The notes: generated by a model from the sequence alone, not told the origin. A stretch of 64,000 bases of DNA from Clostridia bacterium (GCA_017618055.1 JAFZVB010000013.1:1-64000), one strand, 5' to 3'. Counted from the first letter of the stretch, positions 51,671 to 61,513 are shown. Numbers and translations are program-made.

Positions 51671-51699
51671 AAAATAGGGATTTGCGTCCCTATTTTTTT
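51671..51699 (+). terminator. Terminator between the lipoprotein and first membrane M28 gene
   Basis: AAAATAGGGA pairs with TCCCTATTTT around TTTGCG, followed by more T. It also works in the opposite direction for the convergent peptidase gene. Confidence 0.88.
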
Positions 51700-51721
51700 A
51701 TTGCTATTAAGTTGTTATTTT

Positions 51722-52960
51722 TTATTTTCCAAACTCTTCTTGGTCAAAAATTTCACAAGCTGCAAGTGAGATATCTAAGCATAATCTCATACATTCTGGA
51801 CGCATATTATCTGCTGTATCTCTTGTGTTATGGTAGTATGTCGCATGGAGCGGATCTTGTCCTGCTACGCATATTGCTTTTAATCCTTGCTTGGATAATG
51901 CAGCTGCATCTGATGCACCAAATGGAACACCACCATGTAATAACTTATGCCCTACCTTATCACAAGCCTTATCTATTAATATAGAACAGTCTTTATCGTT
52001 CTTTACTAAAGAAGTCATATCCTTGTCATAAACTGTAAGGAATTCTAAGTCTCTTAATGTATCAAAGCATATAATGGCTGTTGGAATTTCAGTACATTCT
52101 TGCTTATATTTCTTTGCAAATGCTTTAGCACCTCTTAATCCAGCTTCTTCAGATCCAGTTAAAAGAGCACATACTTCTGTATTCTCAAAACGGATTCCAC
52201 TTTCCTTTAAGCACTTAAGAACTGCAACTGCATTCATTGTTCCTGTAAGGTTATCGTTTGCACCTGGAACTACTACTTTAAAATTACATACAAAGAATAA
52301 ACCAAAGAAAGGAACAGCAAAGCAAGCAACAACAATGTGTGGCCAAGCTGCACCTGGCATTACTAATGAAACGATTGTAAAGGCTATCATAGCAAGTAAG
52401 CATACGATATCTACAACCAAAACACCAACCATTACATTTTGTTTAATCTTCATTAATGTCCATTCGTATGCACTATCTACGTGTCCGTTGAAGATAATAC
52501 GTCTCTTAACTTCACCAGTTGGTTCATACTTTGCATAAACATTATGGGACTTAGTTCTGTCCATGAAATAGTCTAGGAATTCATGATATACCAAGAACTC
52601 TTGTACTGTTGTAATAAAACTAAATACAGCAAATACTAATCCAATTGCAGCTGCTGCTATACTTGCTGCTCTACCTGCATCTCCAGGGATAAGGAATAGT
52701 AATTGGATTAGTGCACCTAAGATAAGAATTACACCAATAACTTTTGTGAAGCCAACTAGTGCATGTCTTGCAATAGTAAACTCATCTATAACGGATGAAT
52801 CTGCCCAACCGTTATCGTCTAGTTCTTTCTTTAACCATTCTTCTGCCTCTAATTCTTTTGGCATACCGGATTCTCTTGGTCCAATCTGTTCAGTAATATA
52901 ATGAATAGACTCTACCTCGTAATCAACGGCCTTCTGTCTTGTTTCTTCAGAGATATTCAT
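51722..52960 (-). CDS. Membrane-embedded M28 family metallopeptidase
   Basis: An aminopeptidase with two zinc ions. H160-x-D162 in NGHVDSAYE, GANDNLTG near 235-242, TGSEEAGLRGAKAF near 265-278 with the catalytic Glu, and HNTRDTADN near 385-393 show a complete site. Unlike most M28 enzymes, two pairs of membrane helices interrupt the N-terminal part (about 70-125 and 170-225). The second membrane peptidase at 60.2 kb has the same plan and similar segments, so the two are paralogues. GGGGA precedes the ATG. Topology decides whether the site faces the cytoplasm; I cannot tell. Confidence 0.92.
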   Translation of the reverse strand: MNISEETRQKAVDYEVESIHYITEQIGPRESGMPKELEAEEWLKKELDDNGWADSSVIDEFTIARHALVGFTKVIGVILILGALIQLLFLIPGDAGRAASIAAAAIGLVFAVFSFITTVQEFLVYHEFLDYFMDRTKSHNVYAKYEPTGEVKRRIIFNGHVDSAYEWTLMKIKQNVMVGVLVVDIVCLLAMIAFTIVSLVMPGAAWPHIVVACFAVPFFGLFFVCNFKVVVPGANDNLTGTMNAVAVLKCLKESGIRFENTEVCALLTGSEEAGLRGAKAFAKKYKQECTEIPTAIICFDTLRDLEFLTVYDKDMTSLVKNDKDCSILIDKACDKVGHKLLHGGVPFGASDAAALSKQGLKAICVAGQDPLHATYYHNTRDTADNMRPECMRLCLDISLAACEIFDQEEFGK

Positions 52961-53014
52961 AACATTTCTCCCCTATATCTTTATATTAATTTTAAGTTTA
53001 TCATAGAGAAAAAC

Positions 53015-53557
53015 TCACTTCAAGACTTCTTCTCTCTTTTTCATTATCGTATACTTTACTATTACAATTATTGCAGTTAAACCCCATATTATGAAAGCAC
53101 ACCACTTAAATGTTGTAAAGATAGATAGAGCTTTTAAAAGCCCTCCTCTATATACTGGGAACGAACCTATAACCTTTAGTGTTAAGATATTTTCAATAAA
53201 ATTAAGAATGGATGGAAGTAGTGAAACATTGATGCCGGCAATAGAGATTGACCTGTCAGTAAATGTATTAAGGAATGCAAACATCGCCACTCCGCATACG
53301 CCTAATAACACAAAGTCTAATATTAGGAATGTCTTATACCTTGCCATAGCACTTTCACTGATGCTTGCAAACAATGTATAAGCATCTTCCCTTTCATAAT
53401 AGAATTGCTCGTCCAATACTCCTAAACTTACCTCATCTGTAATTGTGAATTTATCTAAAGGTATAGCCAAAATAATAATGCCCAATATTAAAATTATTGC
53501 TAAAGCAATACAAACAATAATTAGATTGGTCTTGTTTTCTCTTATATAATCTTTCAT
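53015..53557 (-). CDS. Unknown membrane protein, 180 residues
   Basis: No family is recognised. Helices are at about 12-33, 75-97 (LILDFVLLGVCGVAMFAFL), and 145-170 (FTTFKWCAFIIWGLTAIIVI), with an outside loop between the first two (KFTITDEVSLGVLDEQFYY). It ends in a basic tail (KKREEVLK). It overlaps the PfkB kinase gene by 4 bp, so it is made from the same message, but no functional link is visible. Confidence 0.7.
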   Translation of the reverse strand: MKDYIRENKTNLIIVCIALAIILILGIIILAIPLDKFTITDEVSLGVLDEQFYYEREDAYTLFASISESAMARYKTFLILDFVLLGVCGVAMFAFLNTFTDRSISIAGINVSLLPSILNFIENILTLKVIGSFPVYRGGLLKALSIFTTFKWCAFIIWGLTAIIVIVKYTIMKKREEVLK

Positions 53558-54471
53558 AATATCTCTTTTACTTTTTGTAATGTTGGCATAGAAGCAAGTG
53601 CACCTTTAGATGAACATACCAAAGAACTAACAACTGATGCGAATTGCATTGCATCTTTCATGTTCTCTACACTTAACTCAGCCTCGCCTTTACTAAGTTT
53701 ATATAGTATTGCGCCTATATATGCATCTCCAGCTCCTGTGGTATCTACTACATCACATTTGTGTGCAACTACACTATAATTATTGAGGTCTCGCGAATAT
53801 ACTGTAGAACCTTCCTCGCCCTTTGTAATAAATATCAAAGATGCTTTATCTGCTATAGCAAAAATACTTTTGATATCTTCTTCTGGAGAAAGTATAGCAA
53901 GTTCTTCTTGAGACATCTTTATAATATCTGCATATGGCATAAAACCAACTATTGCATCCAACATTTCTTTTCTAGATGGCCATAAGTTCTCTCTCATATT
54001 TACATCAAAAGAAACTATCCCTCCATTCTTCTCTGCAAGCATAATTGCTTTTGCATGTGCTTTTCTACTTGTAGAAGATGCTAGACCAAGAGAACAGAAA
54101 TGAAGAATGTCTCCTTTGCTAAACATATTTGAATTTACATCTTGGGCATCGAAATTTAAATCTGCAGTGTCATCTCTATAAAATGAAAAAGATCTTTCAC
54201 CATTTTTAAGAGTAACAAATGCAAGGGTTGTCTTATGAATATCATCTCTTGTAACATAATCTAACCTTATGCCACTCTTCTTCATTTCATCCATTAAAAA
54301 ACTGCCAAAGGAATCTGTTGAAACTCTTCCCAGATAATATCCTTCTCCTCCTAGTTTAGAAACACAAGCACATACATTCGCAGGTGCTCCACCAGGATTT
54401 GCCTTATATTCAGTTTCACTAGATGGAATGAAGTCTATTAAACATTCACCCATTGATACTACTTTACTCAT
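53554..54471 (-). CDS. scrK: PfkB-family carbohydrate kinase, fructokinase-like
   Basis: It phosphorylates a sugar, most likely fructose, in the cytoplasm. GECLIDFIPS near residues 7-16 and NPGGAPANVCACVSKLGG near 25-42 (the PfkB signature 1) match fructokinase, and DTTGAGDAYIGAIL near 240-253 is PfkB signature 2 with the catalytic Asp. Length (305) is typical. The ribosome binding site is poor (AAGGG touching the ATG). No sugar transporter is adjacent; the membrane gene overlapping its end is uncharacterised. Nucleoside kinase of the same family is a less likely alternative. Confidence 0.88.
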   Translation of the reverse strand: MSKVVSMGECLIDFIPSSETEYKANPGGAPANVCACVSKLGGEGYYLGRVSTDSFGSFLMDEMKKSGIRLDYVTRDDIHKTTLAFVTLKNGERSFSFYRDDTADLNFDAQDVNSNMFSKGDILHFCSLGLASSTSRKAHAKAIMLAEKNGGIVSFDVNMRENLWPSRKEMLDAIVGFMPYADIIKMSQEELAILSPEEDIKSIFAIADKASLIFITKGEEGSTVYSRDLNNYSVVAHKCDVVDTTGAGDAYIGAILYKLSKGEAELSVENMKDAMQFASVVSSLVCSSKGALASMPTLQKVKEIL

Positions 54472-54481
54472 ACCCTTACAT

Positions 54482-54511
54482 TAAAAGAAGGACTTGTTTT
54501 CAAATCCTTCT
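54482..54511 (-). terminator. Terminator after the esterase gene
   Basis: On the minus strand AGAAGGA pairs with TCCTTCT around a loop of about 12 nt, followed by TTTTAA. It separates the esterase gene from the kinase gene. Confidence 0.55.
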
Positions 54512-54536
54512 CCTATCTTTATTTTATTTGTAATAA

Positions 54537-55463
54537 TTATTCTGCTTTATTAATCTCACCAGCGAAGAATCTATTTAAGAAACTAAGGATTTGTGCATTA
54601 CATTCCTTTGCTGCTTTAGATGTCCATGTGAGTGAGAATGTATGGTTGTCTCCAAACTTCTTTGAAGCATAGTGTTCTTGATATACACCAAGTTCATCCA
54701 ATTTCTCTACCAATGCTTCACCTTGTCCACCACAGAAGAAGTCTTGTTCTGCATATACGATAAAGGATGTTGGCCAACTTGCTGTTACATAGTTCTTGGA
54801 ATCTACTACATCTAACCATTCCCAATCTGGAAGTTCTTTTGTACTGATGCCTGTGAAATCCTTACATACGCTCTCTGTTAAGTTGAATAAAACTTTTGCA
54901 GATACTGCTTTTTGAAGGTCATAAATACCACAGTTTAAAACTGCTCCTGTTACTTTGTATTTTAACTTAACACCAAGTTTTTCTTGCATATATTCACTAT
55001 CTTGCATAGCACAGATTTGAGCTGATGCCCAACCACCTGCACTGTCTCCAGTTACTACAGATTTGCTTAAATCAATACCCCATTCATCTGCATGATCTCC
55101 GATGAAGTTTATTGCATTTGCAAGTTCTTGTTGTGCTACTGGATAAATGTACTTTGGTCCTAAAGAATAGTTTAAAGAAACAACTGTTGCACCTGTGTTG
55201 TAGCAATACCAGTTACAAAGTGCTGTACGATATTTCTTATCTCCTGCTACGAATCCACCACCATGAATTTCAATAATAACTGGTGTTTTGCCTGTTGCAT
55301 CTTTCTTTCTATATAAATCTAACTTTTGGTATTCACCATCTCCATATGCAATATCTCTTGTTAAATCAACGTCTGTCTTATTTAATTTCTTGAGTTTGCC
55401 TGGGTTTTGTGGACCAGCGAACATATGGTCTATTGCTTTAAAAATTACTACTGCTTTACTCAT
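54537..55463 (-). CDS. Alpha/beta hydrolase, hormone-sensitive-lipase type
   Basis: A cytoplasmic esterase of 308 residues. EIHGGGFVAG near residues 67-76 forms the oxyanion hole, and VVTGDSAGGWAS near 138-149 holds the catalytic Ser; the His lies in FGDNHTFSLTW near 275. These are the marks of the alpha/beta-hydrolase_3 (HSL) group. A frame 32 codons longer exists, but AGGGGA sits right before the ATG at 55463, so the short form is correct. It is preceded by a 190-bp gap shared with the divergent GDSL gene. Confidence 0.9.
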   Translation of the reverse strand: MSKAVVIFKAIDHMFAGPQNPGKLKKLNKTDVDLTRDIAYGDGEYQKLDLYRKKDATGKTPVIIEIHGGGFVAGDKKYRTALCNWYCYNTGATVVSLNYSLGPKYIYPVAQQELANAINFIGDHADEWGIDLSKSVVTGDSAGGWASAQICAMQDSEYMQEKLGVKLKYKVTGAVLNCGIYDLQKAVSAKVLFNLTESVCKDFTGISTKELPDWEWLDVVDSKNYVTASWPTSFIVYAEQDFFCGGQGEALVEKLDELGVYQEHYASKKFGDNHTFSLTWTSKAAKECNAQILSFLNRFFAGEINKAE

Positions 55464-55650
55464 TTTTTGTCCCCTTAATTTGTTTAAAAATTTAATTTTA
55501 TAAATTAAAAATAACACTTTTTTAGTGTTTTGTCTATATTTAGCAATACAATAATGCAAAATTTATACACTTGTTTATATTTTGTGTATTCACATTTTAA
55601 TATTTGTTGTGCTAAAATTATTAATGGAATAATTTTTTGAGGGGCAAATT

Positions 55651-57669
55651 ATGAGAAACAAAATTTTAATTACAATTATTTGCGTACTCCTTGTTGTATG
55701 TTTGGCAGTATCCCTAACATCATGTAACAAGAAGAAGACAAACGAGCAACAAACCACTGAACCTATTACATCCATAGTATTTTTAGGTGACTCAATTTGC
55801 GAAGGCGTTGCAGGGCCTGCTCCTTTACAAGAAAGAGTTAACTATAGTTATTATGGCATCTTAGGACAAATCAATGGCATCGAGGCACACAACAGATCTG
55901 TTTCAGGTTATCTTACAAAGAATCTTTTAGATTACATTAATAGAGACAACCCAGATTACATTGCTGCTCTTCCAGACCAACCAATCGTTGATGAAGAAAC
56001 AGCATCCTTAACACAAACATATATTAGAACTGCTGATGTTATCCATATTTCTATTTTAGGAAACGACTTACTTCAATTCGACTTCCCTATTATGATTATG
56101 GAATTACTTGCAAAGAAATTAGAACAACCTGGAGAAGATTATAGAACCAATCCTGTGGTTGTTGCCGAATACAAAAAGGCAAGATTTCAAGGAGATAATT
56201 ACAAAATAATCCCAGCACTTAGAGACAAATATGACGAACCAAAACCAGGATATGGCTTAGACTTATATAACTACGCAGTATCTAATGCAAGAACAAACAT
56301 TGGAAAGATTGTTGCTAGATTAAAGCAATTAAATCCAAATGCAACTATTATCTTCCAAAATGTTTATAACCCAATAGATTGCGAAGCTGAACTTATCTCT
56401 CAAGATACAGCTGCTATCTTAAAGAGTTTAGATGCTTCTTATGACTTTGCAACAGAAGCTGGTGTAGAAAAAGTTAGAGCAATAACAGGAGAAATGATAT
56501 ACGGATTAGACTCTGTATTAAACGACTACACAGACAAGATTGTTATTGCAGATGCATTCCATACATTTGATGAAGTATATAAAGCAAACAAAGAATGGGG
56601 CAAAGAACTTATTTATATAGATGGTGTTCATCCATCTGATTTCGGTCATGCAGTTCTTGCACAAATGAACCAAGAATTATTAGTAAGTTTAGGTTTATTA
56701 AAGATGGACAATGTTGTTAAGAATTATCAAAACCTAAGAATTGAACAACTTGAAAGAATGTATAAAGATTCCAAGAATGCAGACAACGCAACATTCGATC
56801 TCAATGCTGCTAAAGCAGAAATTTCATCCAGCAACTCTATGGAAGCAATTACATATTCATACTTCACATCCACAAAAGGATATACCCCAAAACTATTTAG
56901 TTCTGTATTAACAGGAAGAACCAATGGTGTACACTATGACACAAACACCACATATGATATAGATACATTGTATATGTATACACCACTTGCTCGTGATGGT
57001 GAATCATCAGCAATTGATATGTTGGTAGATTTAGAAATGAACATTGCAGACCTTTTTGAATCTTTGGGGATAAGTGCTACAATGACATTTAAAACAGACA
57101 ATACATTTGAGATTAATATCAATATTGATATGCAACAAGCTCTTGCAAATATTAATGATATTCTTTCAACATTCAGAACTGATATAGACACAATCCTTGA
57201 AGGAACAAATGGAATGTCCTTAACTGGTCCAATTATGAGTGAAGATTTAGATATAGTAGACTTTGTTTTGATCTATGCAAATAATATGTTTGCTGGATTC
57301 AACCAAAATGACTTTGCTGGTTCTCTCTCATTATTAAAGAACTCTCTTGGCGTTTCTATTTCAGGTGTAGATGCAACTGAATTAAATAACCTTATAGGTT
57401 ATATCATTGAACACCATGCACTTCCAGATAATATGTCAGACATTATCAAATCATTAGGAAATATATCAATTAATGTTGAAGGTATTTACTCAATGGTACA
57501 ATGCAAATCTTATACAGGAACGACCTATAATGGAATTTACATTGGACAATACTATGAGAATATTTCTCCATTCCTCATTGCAACACAATATGTTGATGAA
57601 GATGGAAAGAGTCACGTAAGATGGCAAATCGAAATTTTAGGTTTATTTGCAGATTTTGTAAAAGACTAA
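55651..57669 (+). CDS. Lipoprotein SGNH/GDSL hydrolase
   Basis: A surface-anchored esterase of 672 residues. The signal ends with the lipobox SLTSC (Cys25). Block I GDSICEG at 46-52 has the nucleophile Ser; block III is ISILGNDLL near 128-136; block V is DGVHPSDFGH near 318-327, with the Asp and His of the triad. The C-terminal half (about 370-672) is not a GDSL domain: it is beta-rich, with helical parts such as VDLEMNIADLFESLG, and may bind a ligand. Substrates of this group include acylated sugars or lipids. GAGGGG precedes the ATG. Confidence 0.9.
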   Translation: MRNKILITIICVLLVVCLAVSLTSCNKKKTNEQQTTEPITSIVFLGDSICEGVAGPAPLQERVNYSYYGILGQINGIEAHNRSVSGYLTKNLLDYINRDNPDYIAALPDQPIVDEETASLTQTYIRTADVIHISILGNDLLQFDFPIMIMELLAKKLEQPGEDYRTNPVVVAEYKKARFQGDNYKIIPALRDKYDEPKPGYGLDLYNYAVSNARTNIGKIVARLKQLNPNATIIFQNVYNPIDCEAELISQDTAAILKSLDASYDFATEAGVEKVRAITGEMIYGLDSVLNDYTDKIVIADAFHTFDEVYKANKEWGKELIYIDGVHPSDFGHAVLAQMNQELLVSLGLLKMDNVVKNYQNLRIEQLERMYKDSKNADNATFDLNAAKAEISSSNSMEAITYSYFTSTKGYTPKLFSSVLTGRTNGVHYDTNTTYDIDTLYMYTPLARDGESSAIDMLVDLEMNIADLFESLGISATMTFKTDNTFEININIDMQQALANINDILSTFRTDIDTILEGTNGMSLTGPIMSEDLDIVDFVLIYANNMFAGFNQNDFAGSLSLLKNSLGVSISGVDATELNNLIGYIIEHHALPDNMSDIIKSLGNISINVEGIYSMVQCKSYTGTTYNGIYIGQYYENISPFLIATQYVDEDGKSHVRWQIEILGLFADFVKD

Positions 57670-57688
57670 AATAACTTAAATAAACGAT

Positions 57689-57720
57689 GGGGACTTGGTT
57701 AATACTGAGTCCCTTTCTTT
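57689..57720 (+). terminator. Terminator of the GDSL lipoprotein gene
   Basis: GGGACT pairs with AGTCCC around a loop of 12, followed by TTTCTTT. It ends at the stop of the convergent transporter gene. Confidence 0.75.
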
Positions 57721-59329
57721 ATGCAAAATTAAAGCACATGGATATTACATATCCAGCAATAATGGATACAACTATTAATGTGCCAACTATAGCAATGTTT
57801 CTCTTCCAATTCTTTGTATCCTTAAGTAAGAATAAAAGCGCTATACCAGAGTTTACGCACAATCCTCCGAAACATGCACCAAATCCTAGACCACCTAACA
57901 AATAGAGTTCAGAAAGGACTACAGAGCTTGCACAGTTAGGAATGAGTCCTATTGCCACAGCTGCAAGTGGTGCAATATATTTATTTGTTTGCAAGAATGA
58001 TGTTAGTGTATCTTCCCCAACGAAGAAAAGAATTATTGTAAAGATTATCTCAACTATTAAAACATATCCAAAGAGTTTTAATGAGTGCAATAATGGGTGA
58101 ACTAAATGAGCATGTATCTTGCTCTCCTTTTCCCCTTCAATTTCATGTCCACAACAGCCATGATGTATCTCTGGTTCATGATGACAATGTTGCATATGTT
58201 CTTGGACTCTTCTTGCACTTGCAGATAATGCCATATCTATTCCATATCCAATCATTAAACCTAAAACAAACTTAATCAAAAGTAATGGTAAAATCATTAT
58301 GATTTTATCTGGATGTTCAACATTAGCTATAAATATTGGAAGAGCCTCATCTGATGTTGCGATATAAATACCAATTAAAGCACCAACTGTTATATGTTTC
58401 TTTTGGTACAAATCTGTTGCAACAACACTAAAACCACATTGTGGAATCAATCCAAATGACACACCAATTAACGGAGTCCATTTGTCAAACTTGTGCATAG
58501 AATGTGTTATCTTTGGTTCTATAAAAGGTATTATAAGGTTTACTGCGAATGCAATAGCAAATATGATCGCACTATCCTTTAAAGCATCCAAGATTTCTTC
58601 CCAGAATTCACTATCTGCTGGGAATAAGAAATATGCATTATTTGTAAGGACAAAGTATGTTGCAAACCAACAAAGCACAGTACCAGCAACCATTAAAACA
58701 TGGAATACTGTGTGCATATACATTCTCTTTCTTCCGTAGAAAATAAAACCAAGCAAACAAGTAAAACCACCACTAGCATACAAGGCTTTTACAGCAACTG
58801 TCATCATAGTTCTATTTACAAAATATGCTGCAACAAATAATCCTGCAATAACTAGTTCTACGATATTCTCTATCTTGAAATATTCCTCACCAATTACTAT
58901 GCAACAAATGTAGTTAGCAACTATTAAAAATCCAACTATTCCAAGAGCTACATAATTATATACATGTTCCCTAAGATTAAGAAGCATTGCTATAGCACAA
59001 GAAAGAACAACCATAGAAACATTTGCATGGTCTACTCTTCTCCATTTTGTTTTTACATTTATCTTTTTAAATGAATGATATAATCCAGATGTGAAGTATA
59101 CTAAAAATGCTCCAAAGAAGGATACAACTGCCGTTGCAATTCCTCTTGCAGTATTTGTGGAGAACAATAGAATAATTAAACCAACAACCGCTAAAAAAGC
59201 CCCAAAGAAATGAGTCTTTGAGTTAAGATTCTCTTCCTTTGGAGTATAATATTTTAGACCATATTGAGCATATTCTTGTATCAATTCTTCTCTGGTCTTT
59301 GTTGTGGTTAATTCTTGCTCTTTTTCCAC
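57719..59329 (-). CDS. Fusion of HlyIII/PAQR-like domain and ArsP_2-type putative manganese transporter
   Basis: Residues 35-230 are a seven-helix HlyIII/PAQR-like domain: TH40 in SKTHFFGAF, SGLYHSF at 81-87, RRVDHANV at 97-104, and HTVFH at 206-210 (H-x3-H), the positions of its metal-binding histidines. Residues 245-536 are an ArsP_2-type permease (annotated as putative manganese transporter in Clostridia) with the paired motifs GLIPQCGFSVVATDLY at 293-308 and GLIPNCASSVVLSELY near 473-488, and a His/Cys-rich loop HCHHEPEIHHGCCGH at 381-395 between them. The start is a GTG with GAGGAA, 3 bp after the upstream stop. Neither part appears damaged. Confidence 0.85.
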   Translation of the reverse strand: MEKEQELTTTKTREELIQEYAQYGLKYYTPKEENLNSKTHFFGAFLAVVGLIILLFSTNTARGIATAVVSFFGAFLVYFTSGLYHSFKKINVKTKWRRVDHANVSMVVLSCAIAMLLNLREHVYNYVALGIVGFLIVANYICCIVIGEEYFKIENIVELVIAGLFVAAYFVNRTMMTVAVKALYASGGFTCLLGFIFYGRKRMYMHTVFHVLMVAGTVLCWFATYFVLTNNAYFLFPADSEFWEEILDALKDSAIIFAIAFAVNLIIPFIEPKITHSMHKFDKWTPLIGVSFGLIPQCGFSVVATDLYQKKHITVGALIGIYIATSDEALPIFIANVEHPDKIIMILPLLLIKFVLGLMIGYGIDMALSASARRVQEHMQHCHHEPEIHHGCCGHEIEGEKESKIHAHLVHPLLHSLKLFGYVLIVEIIFTIILFFVGEDTLTSFLQTNKYIAPLAAVAIGLIPNCASSVVLSELYLLGGLGFGACFGGLCVNSGIALLFLLKDTKNWKRNIAIVGTLIVVSIIAGYVISMCFNFA

Positions 59330-59332
59330 TAA

Positions 59333-60067
59333 TTATTCCTCTATTTTTTTATTCTCTTCACTTGTTGTTTCTACAGCCTCTGCTTTAGCAGCTTTCCAAA
59401 CATTTATTTGTTTTCTAGCATAGTAATAATAGATTACGAATATTACTATGAACATTACACAAAATGCATAAATTTGTGTTGCTGCTGAAACTCCACAATA
59501 AGTTGTTGCATCTTTTACTTCTATGAAGCAGTAAACGCCAGAACCAATTAAGAAAGCTACTAATAATGACATAAGTGTTGCATGTTCCCATTTCTTATAA
59601 ATAAAGGCGACTATACAATATGCCATTTCTACACCAAGTACTCCAAACATACCGATTCTACTCATATGGTCATGAGCAAGAGCCATTGGACCTCTTGGCA
59701 ATGGGTTAGAAAGGTCCGGACCTGGATCATGTGCTGGGATTAATGCTCCAACAAAAATAATAACTAAGAATACAATTGTGAACCATTTGAATAATTGTCT
59801 AAGTACAGGATGAAAGTCTGCATATTTCATAGCATACCACATTGTATATCCCATTGGGACAAATATAACAGCACCCCAAATATACATAAATGTCTTATGT
59901 CCTGTTAACCAACCCAATCTTGAAATAGATGTATATATTGGGCTTTCAGTATCACTACTTGCAAAAAGTGCAGAAATAAGTGGAACCACTACAAAAGCAA
60001 GTGCGGCGAGTATCCAAAGTCTAATCCACTCAATCTTCGTATTTTCTAATTTTGTAAGTTTCTTCAT
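59333..60067 (-). CDS. Unknown six-helix membrane protein
   Basis: A 244-residue membrane protein with about six helices. There is no motif I can name with confidence; the segment LIPAHDPGPDLSNPLPRGPMALAHDHMSR in the outer or inner loop near 120-150 has several His and Asp residues that might bind a metal or proton. A frame starting 27 codons earlier lacks a ribosome binding site; AAAGGTG precedes the ATG at 60067. It is co-transcribed with the HlyIII-ArsP_2 fusion (3-bp gap), so it may help in the same transport process. Confidence 0.75.
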   Translation of the reverse strand: MKKLTKLENTKIEWIRLWILAALAFVVVPLISALFASSDTESPIYTSISRLGWLTGHKTFMYIWGAVIFVPMGYTMWYAMKYADFHPVLRQLFKWFTIVFLVIIFVGALIPAHDPGPDLSNPLPRGPMALAHDHMSRIGMFGVLGVEMAYCIVAFIYKKWEHATLMSLLVAFLIGSGVYCFIEVKDATTYCGVSAATQIYAFCVMFIVIFVIYYYYARKQINVWKAAKAEAVETTSEENKKIEE

Positions 60068-60125
60068 TTGTTCACCTTTATAATTTAGTATAGTGATTAT
60101 ACTTATTATAGTTAGGTCGGTCAAA

Positions 60126-60154
60126 CAAAAAAGAGGCCAAGTTTTCACTCAGCC
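60126..60154 (-). terminator. Terminator of the second membrane M28 gene
   Basis: On the minus strand GGCTGAGT pairs with ACTTGGCC around a GAAA tetraloop, followed by TCTTTTTTG. Confidence 0.75.
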
Positions 60155-60177
60155 CCAATTCTTAAATAATTTTTAAA

Positions 60178-61422
60178 TTATTTTACTTCGTCCATTTGGT
60201 CGAATTTTTCAAGTACTTTAACAGATACTGCATAACAGTCTGCTAAACAGTCTTTACCAAGGTTATCATATGTATCACGAAGTGTATGATAGTAATCTTC
60301 CAATTCATGGTTAAGAGCTGTAATACCAGTTGAACGGAATCCTGCTTGTGAGAATGCAGCATTATCTGTTGCACCACCGAATGGAGGAACCATACCACTT
60401 GCACAATAGATGCTAAGGTCATCTGCTGCTTCTTTGAATAAATCACTAACAGCTTTATCTGATTTAACTGTTCCGTTTAAGTCTCTGTAGTTAACCATTA
60501 AGAATTTGCCATCATGGATTGTATCATAAGAATAGATATATGTTGGTACATCTTTGAACTCACCTGCGTGTGCTTCACACCATGCTTTTGCTCCTCTTAA
60601 ACCTGCTTCTTCTGATCCTGTTAAAACAACACCGATTTCTGTATGCTCAAGTTCAATACCTTGTTCTTTCATTGCTTTAAGGATTGCAATACCCATATAG
60701 CAACCTGTAAGGTTATCGTTAGCACCATCAACAACTGTTCTTTCATCCCACATGAAGTACATACCAATTAAACCTGGAACAAAGATTAATCCTGCGATAC
60801 CTGCCCAGAAGAATCCACCAACATATGGAACACCAACTTGGTATTGTCCTCTTAATGCTGCAAATACAATTGCAATGACTAAATAATAAAGTGCGCCAAC
60901 AACGGATGTTAAAATGTGTGCAATATAAACTTTACCACCGAATTTATGGTTTACTGGCCAGTTCCATGCTGCATCTGGGTGTCCATTGAAAATAATTCTT
61001 CTTGTGACTTCACCTGTTGGTTTCTTAAATGCTGTAACATTATGTCCTTCTTTTTCTGGGAACATAAAGTCTATTGCTTTCTTATAAATTCCAAATTGAA
61101 GAACCATAATTGTTAAACCAATTGCTATCATAACGATAGATAGAACTGGAATAAAGAACCAACAAAGGATAGATGCAAGAGCAAGAGATACTGTAATATA
61201 AATCCATCCATAGAATGAACCTGGGTTCTCTTTGAATGATTCAACCTCTGCTGTTTCACATCCACAATCCTTTAAGACACCTGCCATATATTCACATGAC
61301 ATCTTCTCACCTTCTGTACCAGGTGCACGTTTTGGCATGTCTTTACAAATATGAGTGATTTCATCAATCATATATTGTGCGCTTTCTTGTTTGTTTTCAA
61401 TAAGTTTTGAAAAATCTGCCAT
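60178..61422 (-). CDS. Membrane-embedded M28 family metallopeptidase, second copy
   Basis: It has the same build as the peptidase at 51.7 kb: N-terminal segment, a pair of membrane helices (about 75-120), H-x-D in NGHPDAAWNWP near 147-157, a second pair of membrane helices (165-225), GANDNLTG near 240-247 and TGSEEAGLRGAKAW near 272-285 with the catalytic Glu, and HTLRDTYDN near 391-399. All metal ligands are kept. The ATG at 61422 is used because GGAGGG precedes it; a start five codons earlier has no such site. Two such enzymes within 10 kb suggest a duplication. Confidence 0.92.
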   Translation of the reverse strand: MADFSKLIENKQESAQYMIDEITHICKDMPKRAPGTEGEKMSCEYMAGVLKDCGCETAEVESFKENPGSFYGWIYITVSLALASILCWFFIPVLSIVMIAIGLTIMVLQFGIYKKAIDFMFPEKEGHNVTAFKKPTGEVTRRIIFNGHPDAAWNWPVNHKFGGKVYIAHILTSVVGALYYLVIAIVFAALRGQYQVGVPYVGGFFWAGIAGLIFVPGLIGMYFMWDERTVVDGANDNLTGCYMGIAILKAMKEQGIELEHTEIGVVLTGSEEAGLRGAKAWCEAHAGEFKDVPTYIYSYDTIHDGKFLMVNYRDLNGTVKSDKAVSDLFKEAADDLSIYCASGMVPPFGGATDNAAFSQAGFRSTGITALNHELEDYYHTLRDTYDNLGKDCLADCYAVSVKVLEKFDQMDEVK

Positions 61423-61513
61423 AATTTTCCCTCCCAAAATTTTATAACAATAAAATTATAACATTGTAATGGTTTTAAGTTCAATATCCAAAAATGAAAA
61501 ATTTGAGAATTTA

